Shown one piece after another: positions 10,301 to 18,670 of a stretch of 64,000 bases of DNA. The notes below the pieces were generated by a model. It ran no database searches. It was given only the letters and a program-made list of their open reading frames with translations, and was not told where the DNA came from. The stretch covers positions 22,714,433 through 22,778,432 of the forward strand of contig NC_068347.1 in the NCBI RefSeq assembly GCF_014633365.1, given 5' to 3'. A program made the position numbers and the translations under genes. This DNA comes from Diospyros lotus (lineage: Eukaryota; Streptophyta; Magnoliopsida; Ericales; Ebenaceae). Numbering within the stretch: position 1 is the first letter of the stretch; each line of letters begins with the position of its first letter.

Positions 10301-12513
10301 TCCAGAATTTTGCATGGACAGAGGAATGCCAGGAGGCATTTGAGCAGCTGAAACGATGTCTAGTCTCCCCCCCAGTCCTGGCAAAACCACAGCCAGGAGA
10401 GTCACTATATATTTACCTAGCTGCTTCAGATGAAGCTGTCAGTTCGGTTTTGGTACGGGAGGAAGACAAAATCCAAAAGCCGGTCTATTATGTGAGCAAA
10501 AGGTTGGCTGGCGCTGAGATTCGTTACACTCCAACAGAAAAGTTGGCCTATGCCCTAGTCATCTCTGCTCGAAAGTTGAGACCCTACTTTGAGGCACACC
10601 ACATTATCGTCCTATCAAGTCAGCCGCTGAGGCATGTGCTGGGAAAGCCGGACTTGTCGGGGAGGATGCTCAAATGGGCGGTAGAGCTGAGTGCTTTCGA
10701 CATCGACTATCGACCTCGGCCGGCCATCAAGGCACAGGCTCTTGCCGACTTTATCGTGGAAGGCACCCTACCAGATGAAGCAAACGAGGGGATTTCCCAG
10801 ACTTGGACTCTCTCTGTAGATGGCAGCTCAAGTGTCGGAGGCAGTGGCGCTGGATTACTACTGCAGGGCCCCGATGGCCAGGCTTGGCCGTATGCCCTCC
10901 ACTTCGAGTTCAATGCCTCTAACAATGAGGCCGAGTATGAGGCGCTCATTGCCGGGCTCAGACTAGCGGAACAGATGGGAGTTAGGGATCTGGAGGTATA
11001 TTCTGACTCAAATTTGATTGTGCAGCAGGTCACAGGAGAGTTCGAGGCTCGAGAGGACGTCATGGCCCAATACTTGGCGATAGCCAAGGATCTTATGGCA
11101 CGATTTCGGATAGTGAAAATCAATCATGTCCCACGAGCGCAGAATGCAGTGGCGGATGCTCTCTCGAGGATAGCTGCTTCTTCCTTCCCTAGGAATTCCC
11201 GAGCTGTTTACATGGAGTCGTTGCCCCAGAAGAGCATAGAGACTGAGGCAGAGCAGCTTTGCGTAGAAGGGGTTGAAAGTTGGATGGATCCCATCGTAGC
11301 ACATCTGACCAAGGGATGGCTACCTGAGGAGGAACTGGAAAGTCGAAAACTCAAGCGCCAGGCTGCCAAGTTTCTACTGGTGGGATCAGACCTTTATAAG
11401 AAATCCTTCACTCAGCCGCTACTGAAGTGTGTGGGGCCGGTCGAAGCCGACTACATCCTAAGGGAAATCCACGAGGGGATTTGCGGCAGTCACATCGGAG
11501 CTCGGTCTCTCTCCCAGAAGGCACTTCGGCAGGGGTATTACTGGCCGACAATGATGAGCGACGCTGGGCATTTGGTCCAGACTTGTGAGAGATGCCAAAA
11601 AACCTCCAACCTGGTTCACACCCCGGCAGCCGAACTCACCCACCTGGCTTCACCTTGTCCGTTTGCCAGGTGGGGAGTCGATATCCTCGGGCCTTTTCCA
11701 CTAGCGGCTGGACAGAACAAATACTTGATAGCAGCCATCGACTACTTCACTAAGTGGGTGGAGGCCGAGCCTGTGGCGACTATTACAGGTCGGAGGGTAA
11801 AACAGTTCCTTTGGAAATCCATCGTCTGCCGGTTTGGTATTCCAAGGGTACTAATAACTGACAACGGCACCCAATTCGAAGACCGATCCGTGCAAGAATG
11901 GTGCCGAGAGTTGGGGATTAAGCAACATTTTACCTCGGTCGCCCATCCTCAAGCTAATGGGCAAGTAGAGCTTACGAACAGGACCATTCTACAAGGGCTC
12001 CGAGCTCGGGTTGAAAAGGCAGACGGCCAATGGGTAGATGAGCTCCCCAGTATTCTATGGTCTTATCGAACCACACCGCGAACGGCTACAGGAGAATGCC
12101 CTTTTACATTGTGTTATGGCTCGGAGGCTCTCATCCCTGTCGAGATTGGGGTAAGGAGCTATCGAGTGGAGCATTTCGATCCCGAGATTAACGAGCAAGG
12201 GCTAAGGTGCAACTTGGATTTGATGGATGAGCTCCGAGATCTGGCACGAATTCGACAAGCCGCATATAACCGGCGCATTGCTAGGTACTACAATCGACGA
12301 GTCCACGCTAGGAGCTTCATGCCAGGAGACCTTGTCCTACGACGGTTCGACGTGAGCCATCCTCGGGACATGAATAAACTAACTCCGAATTGGGAAGGGC
12401 CGTACCGGGTGGTGGAATCCCTAAGTCCGGGGGCATATCGACTAGAAGACATGGAAGGCAAGCCCCTGAAGCATACTTGGAATGTGCAGAACTTAAGGAA
12501 GTTTTATCAATGA
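7399..12513 (+). CDS. Gag-protease-RT-RNase H-integrase polyprotein, 5'-truncated
   Basis: One uninterrupted frame follows a stop at 7396-7398. The first in-frame ATG is at 7519, well inside gag, because the true start was removed by the deletion at the LTR junction. Numbering from the codon at 7426 (1,695 aa): gag core about 33-200; a Cys-His knuckle between C289 and C302; protease with D433-P-G where D-T/S-G is usual; RT with D788 and the YVDD box at 850-853; gypsy RNase H about 985-1110; a second, archaeal-type RNase H with D1132, E1170, D1194 and D1244. Integrase has an HHCC finger (H1349, H1356, C1387, C1390) and catalytic D1419, D1479 and E1515. The polyprotein copies element RNA into DNA and inserts it. 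All catalytic residues look present except the unusual protease triad. Without PBS and gag start this copy should not be autonomous. Confidence 0.93.
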   Translation, partial: ERGTSQERRLRFLEKQVHELKKGKEELLHPGSNQPLSKGIMAEVPPERFRIPSIKLYDGSTDPYDHVELFSSHMLVQSGSDAMWCRAFSATLGGHARTWYSCLPHRSINRWEELKTCFLAHYAPLKRHRKSSMALVNIKQNQGESLRDFVARFNEEALSIDEFDQRIAMVALQNGLRAGPFAQSLAKTPPRTFTEALARANKYINAEEVMKVKRAEQPDRKEREKEKKKPAPEQKTDYRPSRAPDRPSFGGARGSPVNYTPLNTSRAEILLALEDKNYLRRPPPLKSPPNTRSKKKYCRFHRDHGHDTEDCIQLKEEIQELINRGYLRDFVGRGGTSSGKVEPKSEHRGRSPTRDRFRERSRTPPRREGKQPAEEGGQKFILYTLAAGTVPGSHSTAPKSTVKEGVVITFSEEDLPSYPSYSDPLVITAQVGEWEMRRILVDPGSSSEILYKRAFLGMGFTLDQLRPVRVPLVGFDGMVIHSEGLIRLPLTVGSGSHKSRVTLDFLVADVPSAYNMILGRSGLSALRAVPSTYHMVLKFPTSGGIGKVRGDQRQARECYVASLSATMAKGSELDSRPNREAVPQAGQGQMETEQVRNPSIGAGQRSVREEGQNSAAPPTVVTSFILEGPEEPKTSEPVDELEEVPLGEELGRTVRISAKLQEPLRSEILSLLRRYQDVFAWSTLDMPGIDPAIMTHRLGLYSDCVPVRQRKRKFASERAKAIEAEVEKLMEANHIREVNYPEWLANVVLVSKGSGKWRLCIDFKDLNKACPKDSYPLPRIDALIDGTAGCQLMSFLDAFQGYHQIPLHPEDQEKTAFITDKATYCYRVMPFGLKNAGATYQRLVNKLFKAQLGRNMEAYVDDMLVKSLLAEQHPDDLEECLRTLRQYQMKLNPAKCAFGVTAGKFLGFMVHYRGIEANPSKIKAILEMPPPRSIKEVQRLTGRIAALGRFLSRSAERQLPFFKALTRVQNFAWTEECQEAFEQLKRCLVSPPVLAKPQPGESLYIYLAASDEAVSSVLVREEDKIQKPVYYVSKRLAGAEIRYTPTEKLAYALVISARKLRPYFEAHHIIVLSSQPLRHVLGKPDLSGRMLKWAVELSAFDIDYRPRPAIKAQALADFIVEGTLPDEANEGISQTWTLSVDGSSSVGGSGAGLLLQGPDGQAWPYALHFEFNASNNEAEYEALIAGLRLAEQMGVRDLEVYSDSNLIVQQVTGEFEAREDVMAQYLAIAKDLMARFRIVKINHVPRAQNAVADALSRIAASSFPRNSRAVYMESLPQKSIETEAEQLCVEGVESWMDPIVAHLTKGWLPEEELESRKLKRQAAKFLLVGSDLYKKSFTQPLLKCVGPVEADYILREIHEGICGSHIGARSLSQKALRQGYYWPTMMSDAGHLVQTCERCQKTSNLVHTPAAELTHLASPCPFARWGVDILGPFPLAAGQNKYLIAAIDYFTKWVEAEPVATITGRRVKQFLWKSIVCRFGIPRVLITDNGTQFEDRSVQEWCRELGIKQHFTSVAHPQANGQVELTNRTILQGLRARVEKADGQWVDELPSILWSYRTTPRTATGECPFTLCYGSEALIPVEIGVRSYRVEHFDPEINEQGLRCNLDLMDELRDLARIRQAAYNRRIARYYNRRVHARSFMPGDLVLRRFDVSHPRDMNKLTPNWEGPYRVVESLSPGAYRLEDMEGKPLKHTWNVQNLRKFYQ

Positions 12514-12617
12514 GTAGGGGAATTCCCTGAATCTCTTTGTACTCTTTTTCTTTACGACTAATGGCAAGGCTTCTCTTCATCTAATAGCAATTGTCCAAAG
12601 GATCATACTTCGTCGAA

Positions 12618-13066
12618 GAAAAATCCAAGGGTCACGAGCCCTAGGCCGTTCTCAAAAGAGGACTAAGGGCCATGGAAAAAACCCTAGCTAACACCCTCCT
12701 TCGCGTGGGAGTGGCTAAAAACCAAGGGTCACGAGCCCTAGGCCGTTCTCAAAAGAGGACTAAGGGCCATGGAGAAACCCTAGCTAACACCCTCCTTCGC
12801 GTGGGAGTGGCTAAAAACCAAGGGTCACGAGCCCTAGGCCGTTCTCAAAAGAGGACTAAGGGCCATGGAAAAACCCTAGCTAACACCCTCCTTCGCGTGG
12901 GAGTGGCTAAAAACCAAGGGTCACGAGCCCTAGGCCGTTCTCAAAAGAGGACTAAGGGCCAGGGAAAAACTCTGGCTAACACCCTCCTTCGCGTGGGAGT
13001 CTCTAGAATCCAAGGGTCACGAGCCCTAGGCTGTCCCCAATGGTGGACTAATGGCCAAGGAAAAAT
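12618..13066 (+). repeat. 96-bp tandem repeat array, about 4.5 copies
   Basis: The block CCCTAGCTAACACCCTCC recurs at 12682, 12778 and 12874, with a variant at 12970: exactly 96 bp apart. The outer copies are partial and diverged. It lies just after the pol stop codon and before the 3' end of the antisense gene. Since 96 is divisible by three, one plus-strand frame (12672-13190, 172 codons) stays open through the array. Its peptide is a repeat of 32 residues with no recognisable domain, and I do not call it a gene. Confidence 0.92.
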
Positions 13067-13294
13067 TACAACACAGCACCCCCATGATAGTCGACCAAGG
13101 GAGAACCAAGAGTCAAATTCACCCTCGTCAACTATGGAAGGGATCGAGGCTCAACAAGTCTCAGTCCATATGTTCGCAAGCAAAAGATGAACAGTCAAAG
13201 TGAAGTACTATATAAAAACCAGAGGATCCAATACATGATAATAGGGGAAGTACAAAAAGGCCCTAGCTAAAAAAAAAAGAAGAAGAAGAAGAGC

Positions 13295-15137
13295 TCAAGC
13301 ATCAGGAGGCGCATCACCATCGTCAGCCATCTCCGAGTCCTCCATCCCGGCCACAATTTCCGCAACAGACCGAACAGTGGACATGTCCAAGTCTGGATGA
13401 GCTCGTAATACCTCTGTCTCATGAGCTTGGAATCCCTTTGTCCAAGCGTCCTGTAGGTTCTTCTGGAGGAACTCCTCTACCTCAGGAAGCTTGATGGGCT
13501 CGGCATACTTGCGCTCGTATTGGCGAATGACTGAGTTCGCCCGAGATAGCTTGGAGCTCATCCGAGACAGCTCTGCCTCTAGCCCCTGAATACGTAGGTC
13601 TGAAGCCTGCCGCTGGGAGGACAACTCATCCAAGTTTTTCCTGTGGCTCTCCAGTAACTCGTCTCTTTCCTGCAGCTGGGTGTCTAGTTCCAAGGTCTTC
13701 TTGGAAGCTTGAGAGAAACGTCCGGAAAAGTCCGAAACGAGTGTGACCACCTACAATAGGCAAGGCAAGTAAGGACAACATAGATGAGACTGGAGGATGT
13801 TGATAAAGTATAGATGATTACCTGGGCCAGATACTTGCACAATGTGGCTTCTACGGCCTCCGAGGACTGCTCGGCCAACACCTGACGATCGGCGGGAGTG
13901 GCAAAGTGATGAATCATACGTCTGGCCACCTGAGTGTTCCGGCTGAGATCACTTGCCTTCACTCCCCAATCGGGAACATGGTCTGGACTATGGGGAGGAG
14001 ACTCCGGGGCTGGCATGAGCTCTCTCGGAGGATGGGAAGTCCTCTTCCTTTTAGCACGACTAGGCTCTCCTTCCTCAGCAGGAGGAGCATTCAAGGCAGC
14101 CTTTCCCCCCGTAAGAGCTGGGGCGCCCTCGTCCTCCACGGGTCTCCGTTTGTTCTTCCCCCAGATAAAAGCTGTGCTCACCATTTCAGCTGCAAATGTG
14201 CAAACAAGATATTAAGGGCAAGAAAAGCGAGGTAGAAAAGTATGAAGATAGTGGGAAAATGACTACCCAAAGTGACATCAGGCTCGAAGCAAGTGTGAGT
14301 GGATAAACCCCCCAAGTACAAGGTGCGATCACATATCAGGACCCGAGCGCTGATAGGGTTCAGCTCTCTCAAAATCTGAATATTGTGAAGCTCGTCCTGC
14401 GTGATCTTGCGACTACGGACCTTTGAGGGCTGGAAAGCCCACTCAACTGGCACCCCGAAGCTGACCCCCCGGTCTTTCAAGCCAGCAAAGAAAAATCTAC
14501 TCTTCCATCGTTTTACCGATGTGGGGTTATCGACTACGAACTGACGCTGGTTGAGGGGGGAAAAAGCAAATCGAGGTTCAGTTTTGCTAATGGAAATTAC
14601 TTTGAACATCCTAAAGAAAAGTTGAGCAGTGGGCTCAATGTCCCGAGCTCGACAACAGAGAATGAAGGTAGATAGGCACCTCCAGCCATTGGGAGTCAAC
14701 TGAGAGGGGCATAACCCAACGATAGCAAACACCTCAACTACAGGAGTCGCGAGAGGAAATCTAAGGCCGGCAGCCAAGGCCTGCTCGTAGACGGTGATAC
14801 AGCCATAGGGGGCCTGGTGAGCTTTCAGACCTCGGGGTTCACTATACCAATACTCATCATGAATGAGACGGTATTTTCGGAGGAGGGGAAACAACTCCCT
14901 CTCGGTTATGGTAGAATGGTCCGTGGTTAGATCCTCGGGTAAGCTTTCTAAGTTGGGATCACTACTCACATGAGACTCCAAAGTGGGATGAGGTGAAACT
15001 CTCTCAGGCCTCCTAAGTTTCCCAGGCCTACGAAGGGGGCCGTGAGGGGGGCTGGATAACTCGGTGTGTGATTCCTCACTACTTGAGCAGGTACTAGAGC
15101 TCTCGGAATCGGAGGAAGAAGAAGAAGAAGAAGACAT
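13295..15137 (-). CDS. Antisense gene of element A (putative gypsy-type transposon protein)
   Basis: Three exons on the minus strand, 15137-14267, 14189-13822 and 13750-13295, join into 1,695 nt (564 aa). Both introns (14266-14190 and 13821-13751, 77 and 71 bp) have GT-AG ends and keep the frame. Residues 1-30 are Ser-rich. About 80-220 form a domain with GLRFPL (124), QLTPN (146) and WKSRFFF (211), resembling the plant 'putative gypsy type transposon' family found in Tat elements. Exon 2 is charged and low complexity with KRKR-type nuclear-signal candidates. Exon 3 gives a coiled coil (about 425-500) and an acidic tail. There is no catalytic motif and the function is unknown. The frame is intact, and element B carries a decayed relative with the same layout. 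A protein that binds nucleic acid or self-assembles is possible but only a guess. Confidence 0.82.
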
Positions 15138-15383
15138 GCTAAAAAACGAGCAGAAGTAGTTAAGAGAAGGTCACTGACCAGGAGAATAAAGGCCGAGGTC
15201 AAGAAAAAACAACCACGACTGGGCTAGAGCCTCGGAGAGCTCAGTAGACGCGATTTAGCTTGGGAAAACCTTGAGTCACACCTGCAAAAAAAAGAAGAGC
15301 CAAGGAAACAGGTTAGTAAAGTTGTCTTGTTTTAAAGATCGTTTTTGTTATTATTAACAAAGGAAAAGCCCGAGGACTTTGTC

Positions 15384-15601
15384 AAAGTCTCAAGGGTCGG
15401 CCATGGCCGACTCAAGGGCACCCCTAACATATATATATTATATATGTATATGTATATACATATATTAAATTAAAAAAAAAAAAAAAAGGGGAAAAGTCTC
15501 AAGGGTCGGCCATGGCCGACCCAAGGACACCCCTAACATATATATATTATATATGTATATGTATATATATATATTATAAAAAAAAAAAAAAAAAAAAAAA
15601 A
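15384..15601. repeat. 109-bp duplication with AT hairpin and poly-A
   Basis: Two copies start at 15387 and 15496 (GTCTCAAGGGTCGGCC...). Each consists of a GGCCATGGCC palindrome, an alternating TATATA/TGTATA tract able to fold back, and an A-run (16 A's and more in the first, about 24 in the second). It directly precedes the GC island. Confidence 0.85.
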
Positions 15602-15629
15602 GAAAAAATCTGCTGAAGGAGAGCAGGAG

Positions 15630-15985
15630 GGGGGCGGCCATGGCCGACCTCGGCCATGGCCGATTCGGCCAGGGCCGAACCCCTCGGCCCTGGCCGACCT
15701 CGGCCAGGCCGAGCCAAGCGCTCGGCCGTGGCCGAGGGGCTCGGCCTCGCCGAGATCTGGCGAGGCCGAGCCAGAGCTCGGCCTGGCTCGGCCATGTCGG
15801 CCATGGCCGAGCTCGGCCAGCTCGGCCATGGCCGAGCAAGCTCGGCCTCGCCTTGGCGAGGCCGAGAGCGGCCGACCTCGGCCGCGGCCGAGGTCGGGCC
15901 AGACCAGGCCAGGCCGACCTCGGCCATGGCCGAGGCGGCCTGGCCAGGTCGACCTCGGCCAGGCAGGGGCGCCTGGCCGAGGGAA
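15630..15985. repeat. GC-rich GGCC palindrome island
   Basis: About 350 bp are built almost entirely from overlapping TCGGCC/GGCCGA words. The perfect palindrome GGCCATGGCC occurs five times. Other self-complementary words include GGCCGCGGCC. The block is bounded by A-runs of about 24 (15578-15601) and 25 (15998-16022). Long open frames on both strands here are produced by the composition and are not genes. The surrounding element is far less GC-rich. Confidence 0.9.
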
Positions 15986-16165
15986 AACCCAATTTTTAAA
16001 AAAAAAAAAAAAAAAAAAAAAAGCAAAAAAAACAAAGAGAAGAAAAGATAAAAAATAAATAAATAACAAATAAGAAAAAATAAAAGCAAAGGAGGATGGG
16101 AAAGACTAACCTCAAGGAGATGAATGCTTGTCTTGAAATAATAAGTGTGGGGTGGGGCCTTAGGG

Positions 16166-16174
16166 CTTATATAG
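16166..16174 (-). promoter_or_regulatory. TATA box of the antisense gene
   Basis: The minus strand reads CTATATAAG, about 55 bp upstream of the predicted leader-intron donor and inside the element rather than in the LTR. Its place, about 230 bp inside the 3' LTR, is matched in element B by a TATAAAT at 35641-35647. It is a plausible core promoter for minus-strand transcription. The start site was not determined. Confidence 0.6.
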
Positions 16175-16384
16175 AGGGGACCCAAAGGAAGAAAAATTCA
16201 AAATGACAATGTTTCCCTCCAAACGAATTCTTCCCTCCAACCAAAACTCATCCCTATAATTTCAGGGTAGTAAATGAGGTTTTAAAGCACTAATCTCAAT
16301 TTTAAAAATACTCTCGTGCGCCTTGGTAAAAATCAACAGTCAGGCAACCTACTCCTCGACCCAGCATGGTTTTCAGCTCGGTCC

Positions 16385-16401
16385 AAGGAGTGGGGGGCAA
16401 G
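16385..16401 (+). other. Polypurine tract of element A
   Basis: AAGGAGTGGGGGGCAAG abuts the 3' LTR and would prime plus-strand synthesis. Element B has the same TGGGGGGC core before its 3' LTR (35903-35910), supporting their kinship. Confidence 0.8.
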
Positions 16402-16850
16402 TGATGTGGCATCAACTGAAATTACTAGAATACCCTTACGCTCTGATAGTCTCACCTGCCACGCGGACCACCTGAGAGACCGACACGTGGCAATTCAACA
16501 CACCGGAGCGGAGCCCGGGAAATCCGGGCCGAACCGCAAGACCCGTTCCAGCTTGACCGGGATTCTCGGGGGTCGTGCCCGCTCATCTCGGGTACCCCAA
16601 AACGGTTTCGCCTATAAAAGACAAGGACTCTCGCCAGGTATAGACAAGCTCTATAGCTCTCTCACTTACTACTACTTGCTTCACTCTACTGATTTGAGCG
16701 TCGGAGTCCACCCCGGGGGATCCAAGCCCCGGCCCTCCATTGTCTTGCAGGTCCTACACCCGAGGTCCGACATCCCCAAGTCCGAGGTTCCATTCCCGAG
16801 GTCCAGTCGCAGAGGTGGCACGTGGTGGTCGGTCCCAAAAACCATCATCA
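16402..16850 (+). repeat. Element A 3' LTR, complete
   Basis: Complete LTR of 449 bp, from TGATG to CATCA, followed by the TSD CGCTG. It supplies the reference for the missing end of the 5' LTR. Confidence 0.93.
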
Positions 16851-16855
16851 CGCTG

Positions 16856-17239
16856 GTAAGCAACCTTACCCACCATTGCCAAGACTGGATATGAAACTTT
16901 ATATTTCCAAATCCACACTTTATGAATATTTCAACGGACTTTAAATTAGAGTGGTATCGACTTCACCATGACAATATCTTCAATTTGAAACTGCACCATG
17001 CACTGCTTCTTGTCCACCTATTTCTTATGTCATGGACCATGATTCCCTAATGTGGGTCCATCAAGGATGGCTCCATATTCTTATTGTGTGCTGGTATTTT
17101 GGTTATGGATGGAGGTATATAGCCATTCAAGATATTGATTTACATTATTTGTGCTTATTACTGGAGAAGGATGGTCGACCTTCTTCTTGGACGCTCGAAG
17201 ATAGGGGTATCACACAAGGGAATTTAGTATCTCTTGATA
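16856..17239 (+). mobile_element. Continuation of the LTR-like copy split by element A
   Basis: Sequence resumes after the TSD. It contains the first of two diverged direct repeats of about 200 bp (17020-17225 and 17497-17692; both contain CCATATTCTT and TTTACATTATTT and end near CACAAGGGAA). It ends next to TGGTATCAAAGG. It may be the 3' part of the older 5' LTR, but the exact LTR end is not clear. Confidence 0.35.
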
Positions 17240-17252
17240 AGTGGTATCAAAG
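17240..17252 (+). other. Primer-binding-site-like sequence (tRNA-iMet type)
   Basis: TGGTATCAAAGGC resembles the usual plant Met primer-binding site with one change. It suggests that the older copy at 4740-17239 (minus element A) is a 5' LTR. The LTR end expected directly before it is not well formed. Confidence 0.4.
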
Positions 17253-18670
17253 GCAACTCGGTGGTCTCACAGGGGTGAGGATTGGGTGGTCATAGGGTTC
17301 GACAAAGGCAAATTTGCGTCTTTGAAGGATAAACATAAGAAAGTGTTATGGTTTGGAGGCATTCAATGCTAAGAGCTTCTAGATTGAGTAGATAATGGGC
17401 ACTCAAAAATGTTTTATCGTCATTGAGGAGCATAGCCAAGGACATAAGCAAACCAAGTTTCATTTGTAATGACACTGTTACGAGTTTGGGTAAGGAAATA
17501 TGTCATGGGCCAACTGTGCATAGAGAATGGTGTCCATATTCTTGTCAAATGTTGATATATATTGGTTGGGGATGCAGGTTTGTTACATTTCAACATGTTA
17601 ATTTACATTATTTATGGTTGTTGCTTAAGAATGATGGTCAGCTTTCCCTTTTAACCATTGGGGGGTAGGGGTGCTACACAAGGGAAACCTGTGTTACCAT
17701 AGTTTGCTCCTATTATCTCTTATCTTTAGATCACTACTGCATTAATCTTTTTTTTTTTTGGTAAGTGCTTTGGTAATCTTTTTGCACTTCTCTTTTGTCG
17801 CAAAAAAGTAAAGTTAAATGAGAGAAATAAGATATACTTGTGCTAGTAAAGTCACAAATCTACAACCAATTGTGTCTTTGCCATCTCTAGATAGCATTCA
17901 TTGTTTTCTTTTTCTTTTTTTATTCAAAACTCTTATCCTATTGGTTTTGATAGCCAATGGCACCATCTCAAACACTTCCATAATGTTCTCTATCCTTCTA
18001 TCTCTATTATGGACAATCGTCATCCTCTCTTTCCACTACTCATGTCCTTTCCATTTTCCCTAGAAGCTCATGGAATACCACTATATTCTATCATCTTATC
18101 TTAGTTGAATATCTTGATTATTTGAGGTTTGGTCTTTGTTCGGTGGGTTTTTTAGTTTTTATAGCTATTGACCTCTATTACAAATCTACCAAAAAAGGCA
18201 AATGTTACCATCACTATTGATTAAAGAACTAAGTTCGAGAGATTGTTATAAAAAGTTCAAAATGGATAATTTTTTCATTTATCCATTTTTTTTGGTCTTT
18301 TTCTTCTTGTTGATTTGAGTTCTCTTTTTTTTTTCTCTCCAATTTTTTATTTATTTATCTATTCTTTTTTTGTTTGTTTTTCTTTTTGTTACTATTGTTG
18401 TTGATTTGAGTTCTCTTCTCATTTTTCTCTTACACACACAGCGATCTTTATAAAGAATTACATTCAACTATTATGCCCAAATCTCACATCCCTTATCAAT
18501 TATTAGAAAGTCCAATCACATTTCAAAGGTGTGGGAGAAGAGAGATCTTATTTGAAACTACCTTTATAATATTTTAAATTTAAAATAAATTATAGAGAAA
18601 CTTTGGTGTATTTATTTGAAGCTTTATTTAAAAAAAATTTGAAGACAAATTTTTTTTGAAAGGGATTGGA
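17253..18670 (+). other. Non-coding interior of a probable decayed LTR element
   Basis: Contains the second diverged copy of the 17020-17225 repeat and then T-rich, non-coding sequence. It ends in GAAAGGGATTGGA, a purine-rich run directly before TGTAATATCC at 18671. No gag or pol motif is visible, so a non-autonomous element is possible. Confidence 0.35.

Larger units (their letters stand above)
15282..16110 (-). other. Putative 5'-UTR intron of the antisense gene
   Basis: On the minus strand a donor (CTTGAG/GTTAGTC) lies at 16110 and a strong acceptor with a T tract (TTTTTTTTGCAG/GTGTG) at 15282. The predicted leader intron of 829 bp would remove the GC island and both poly-T tracts from the antisense transcript. 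It leaves a short first exon after the TATA box and puts about 145 nt of leader before the ATG at 15137. Element B has a corresponding leader intron. This is predicted from splice motifs only. Confidence 0.5.
6948..16855 (+). mobile_element. Element A: young Tat-type Ty3/gypsy retrotransposon
   Basis: The element is flanked by an exact 5-bp duplication CGCTG (6948-6952 and 16851-16855). Its order is 5' LTR (6953-7396, 3' end missing), gag-pro-pol in one frame (7399-12513), 96-bp tandem repeats, a three-exon antisense gene (15137 to 13295), a GC palindrome island, a purine tract and the 3' LTR (16402-16850). The pol order RT, RNase H, second RNase H, integrase and the antisense gene between pol and the 3' LTR are hallmarks of the Tat lineage. 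The two LTRs differ at one site over about 444 bp, so the insertion is recent. It sits inside an older LTR-like copy. Confidence 0.93.

Noticed and set aside
12672..13190. 172-codon repeat peptide as a gene
   Set aside because: Open only because the tandem period is a multiple of three; no domain or start context.
15465..16185. Long overlapping open frames on both strands (up to about 200 codons)
   Set aside because: They run through the GGCC island, A-runs and TA repeats; composition alone keeps them open, and their peptides are low-complexity.
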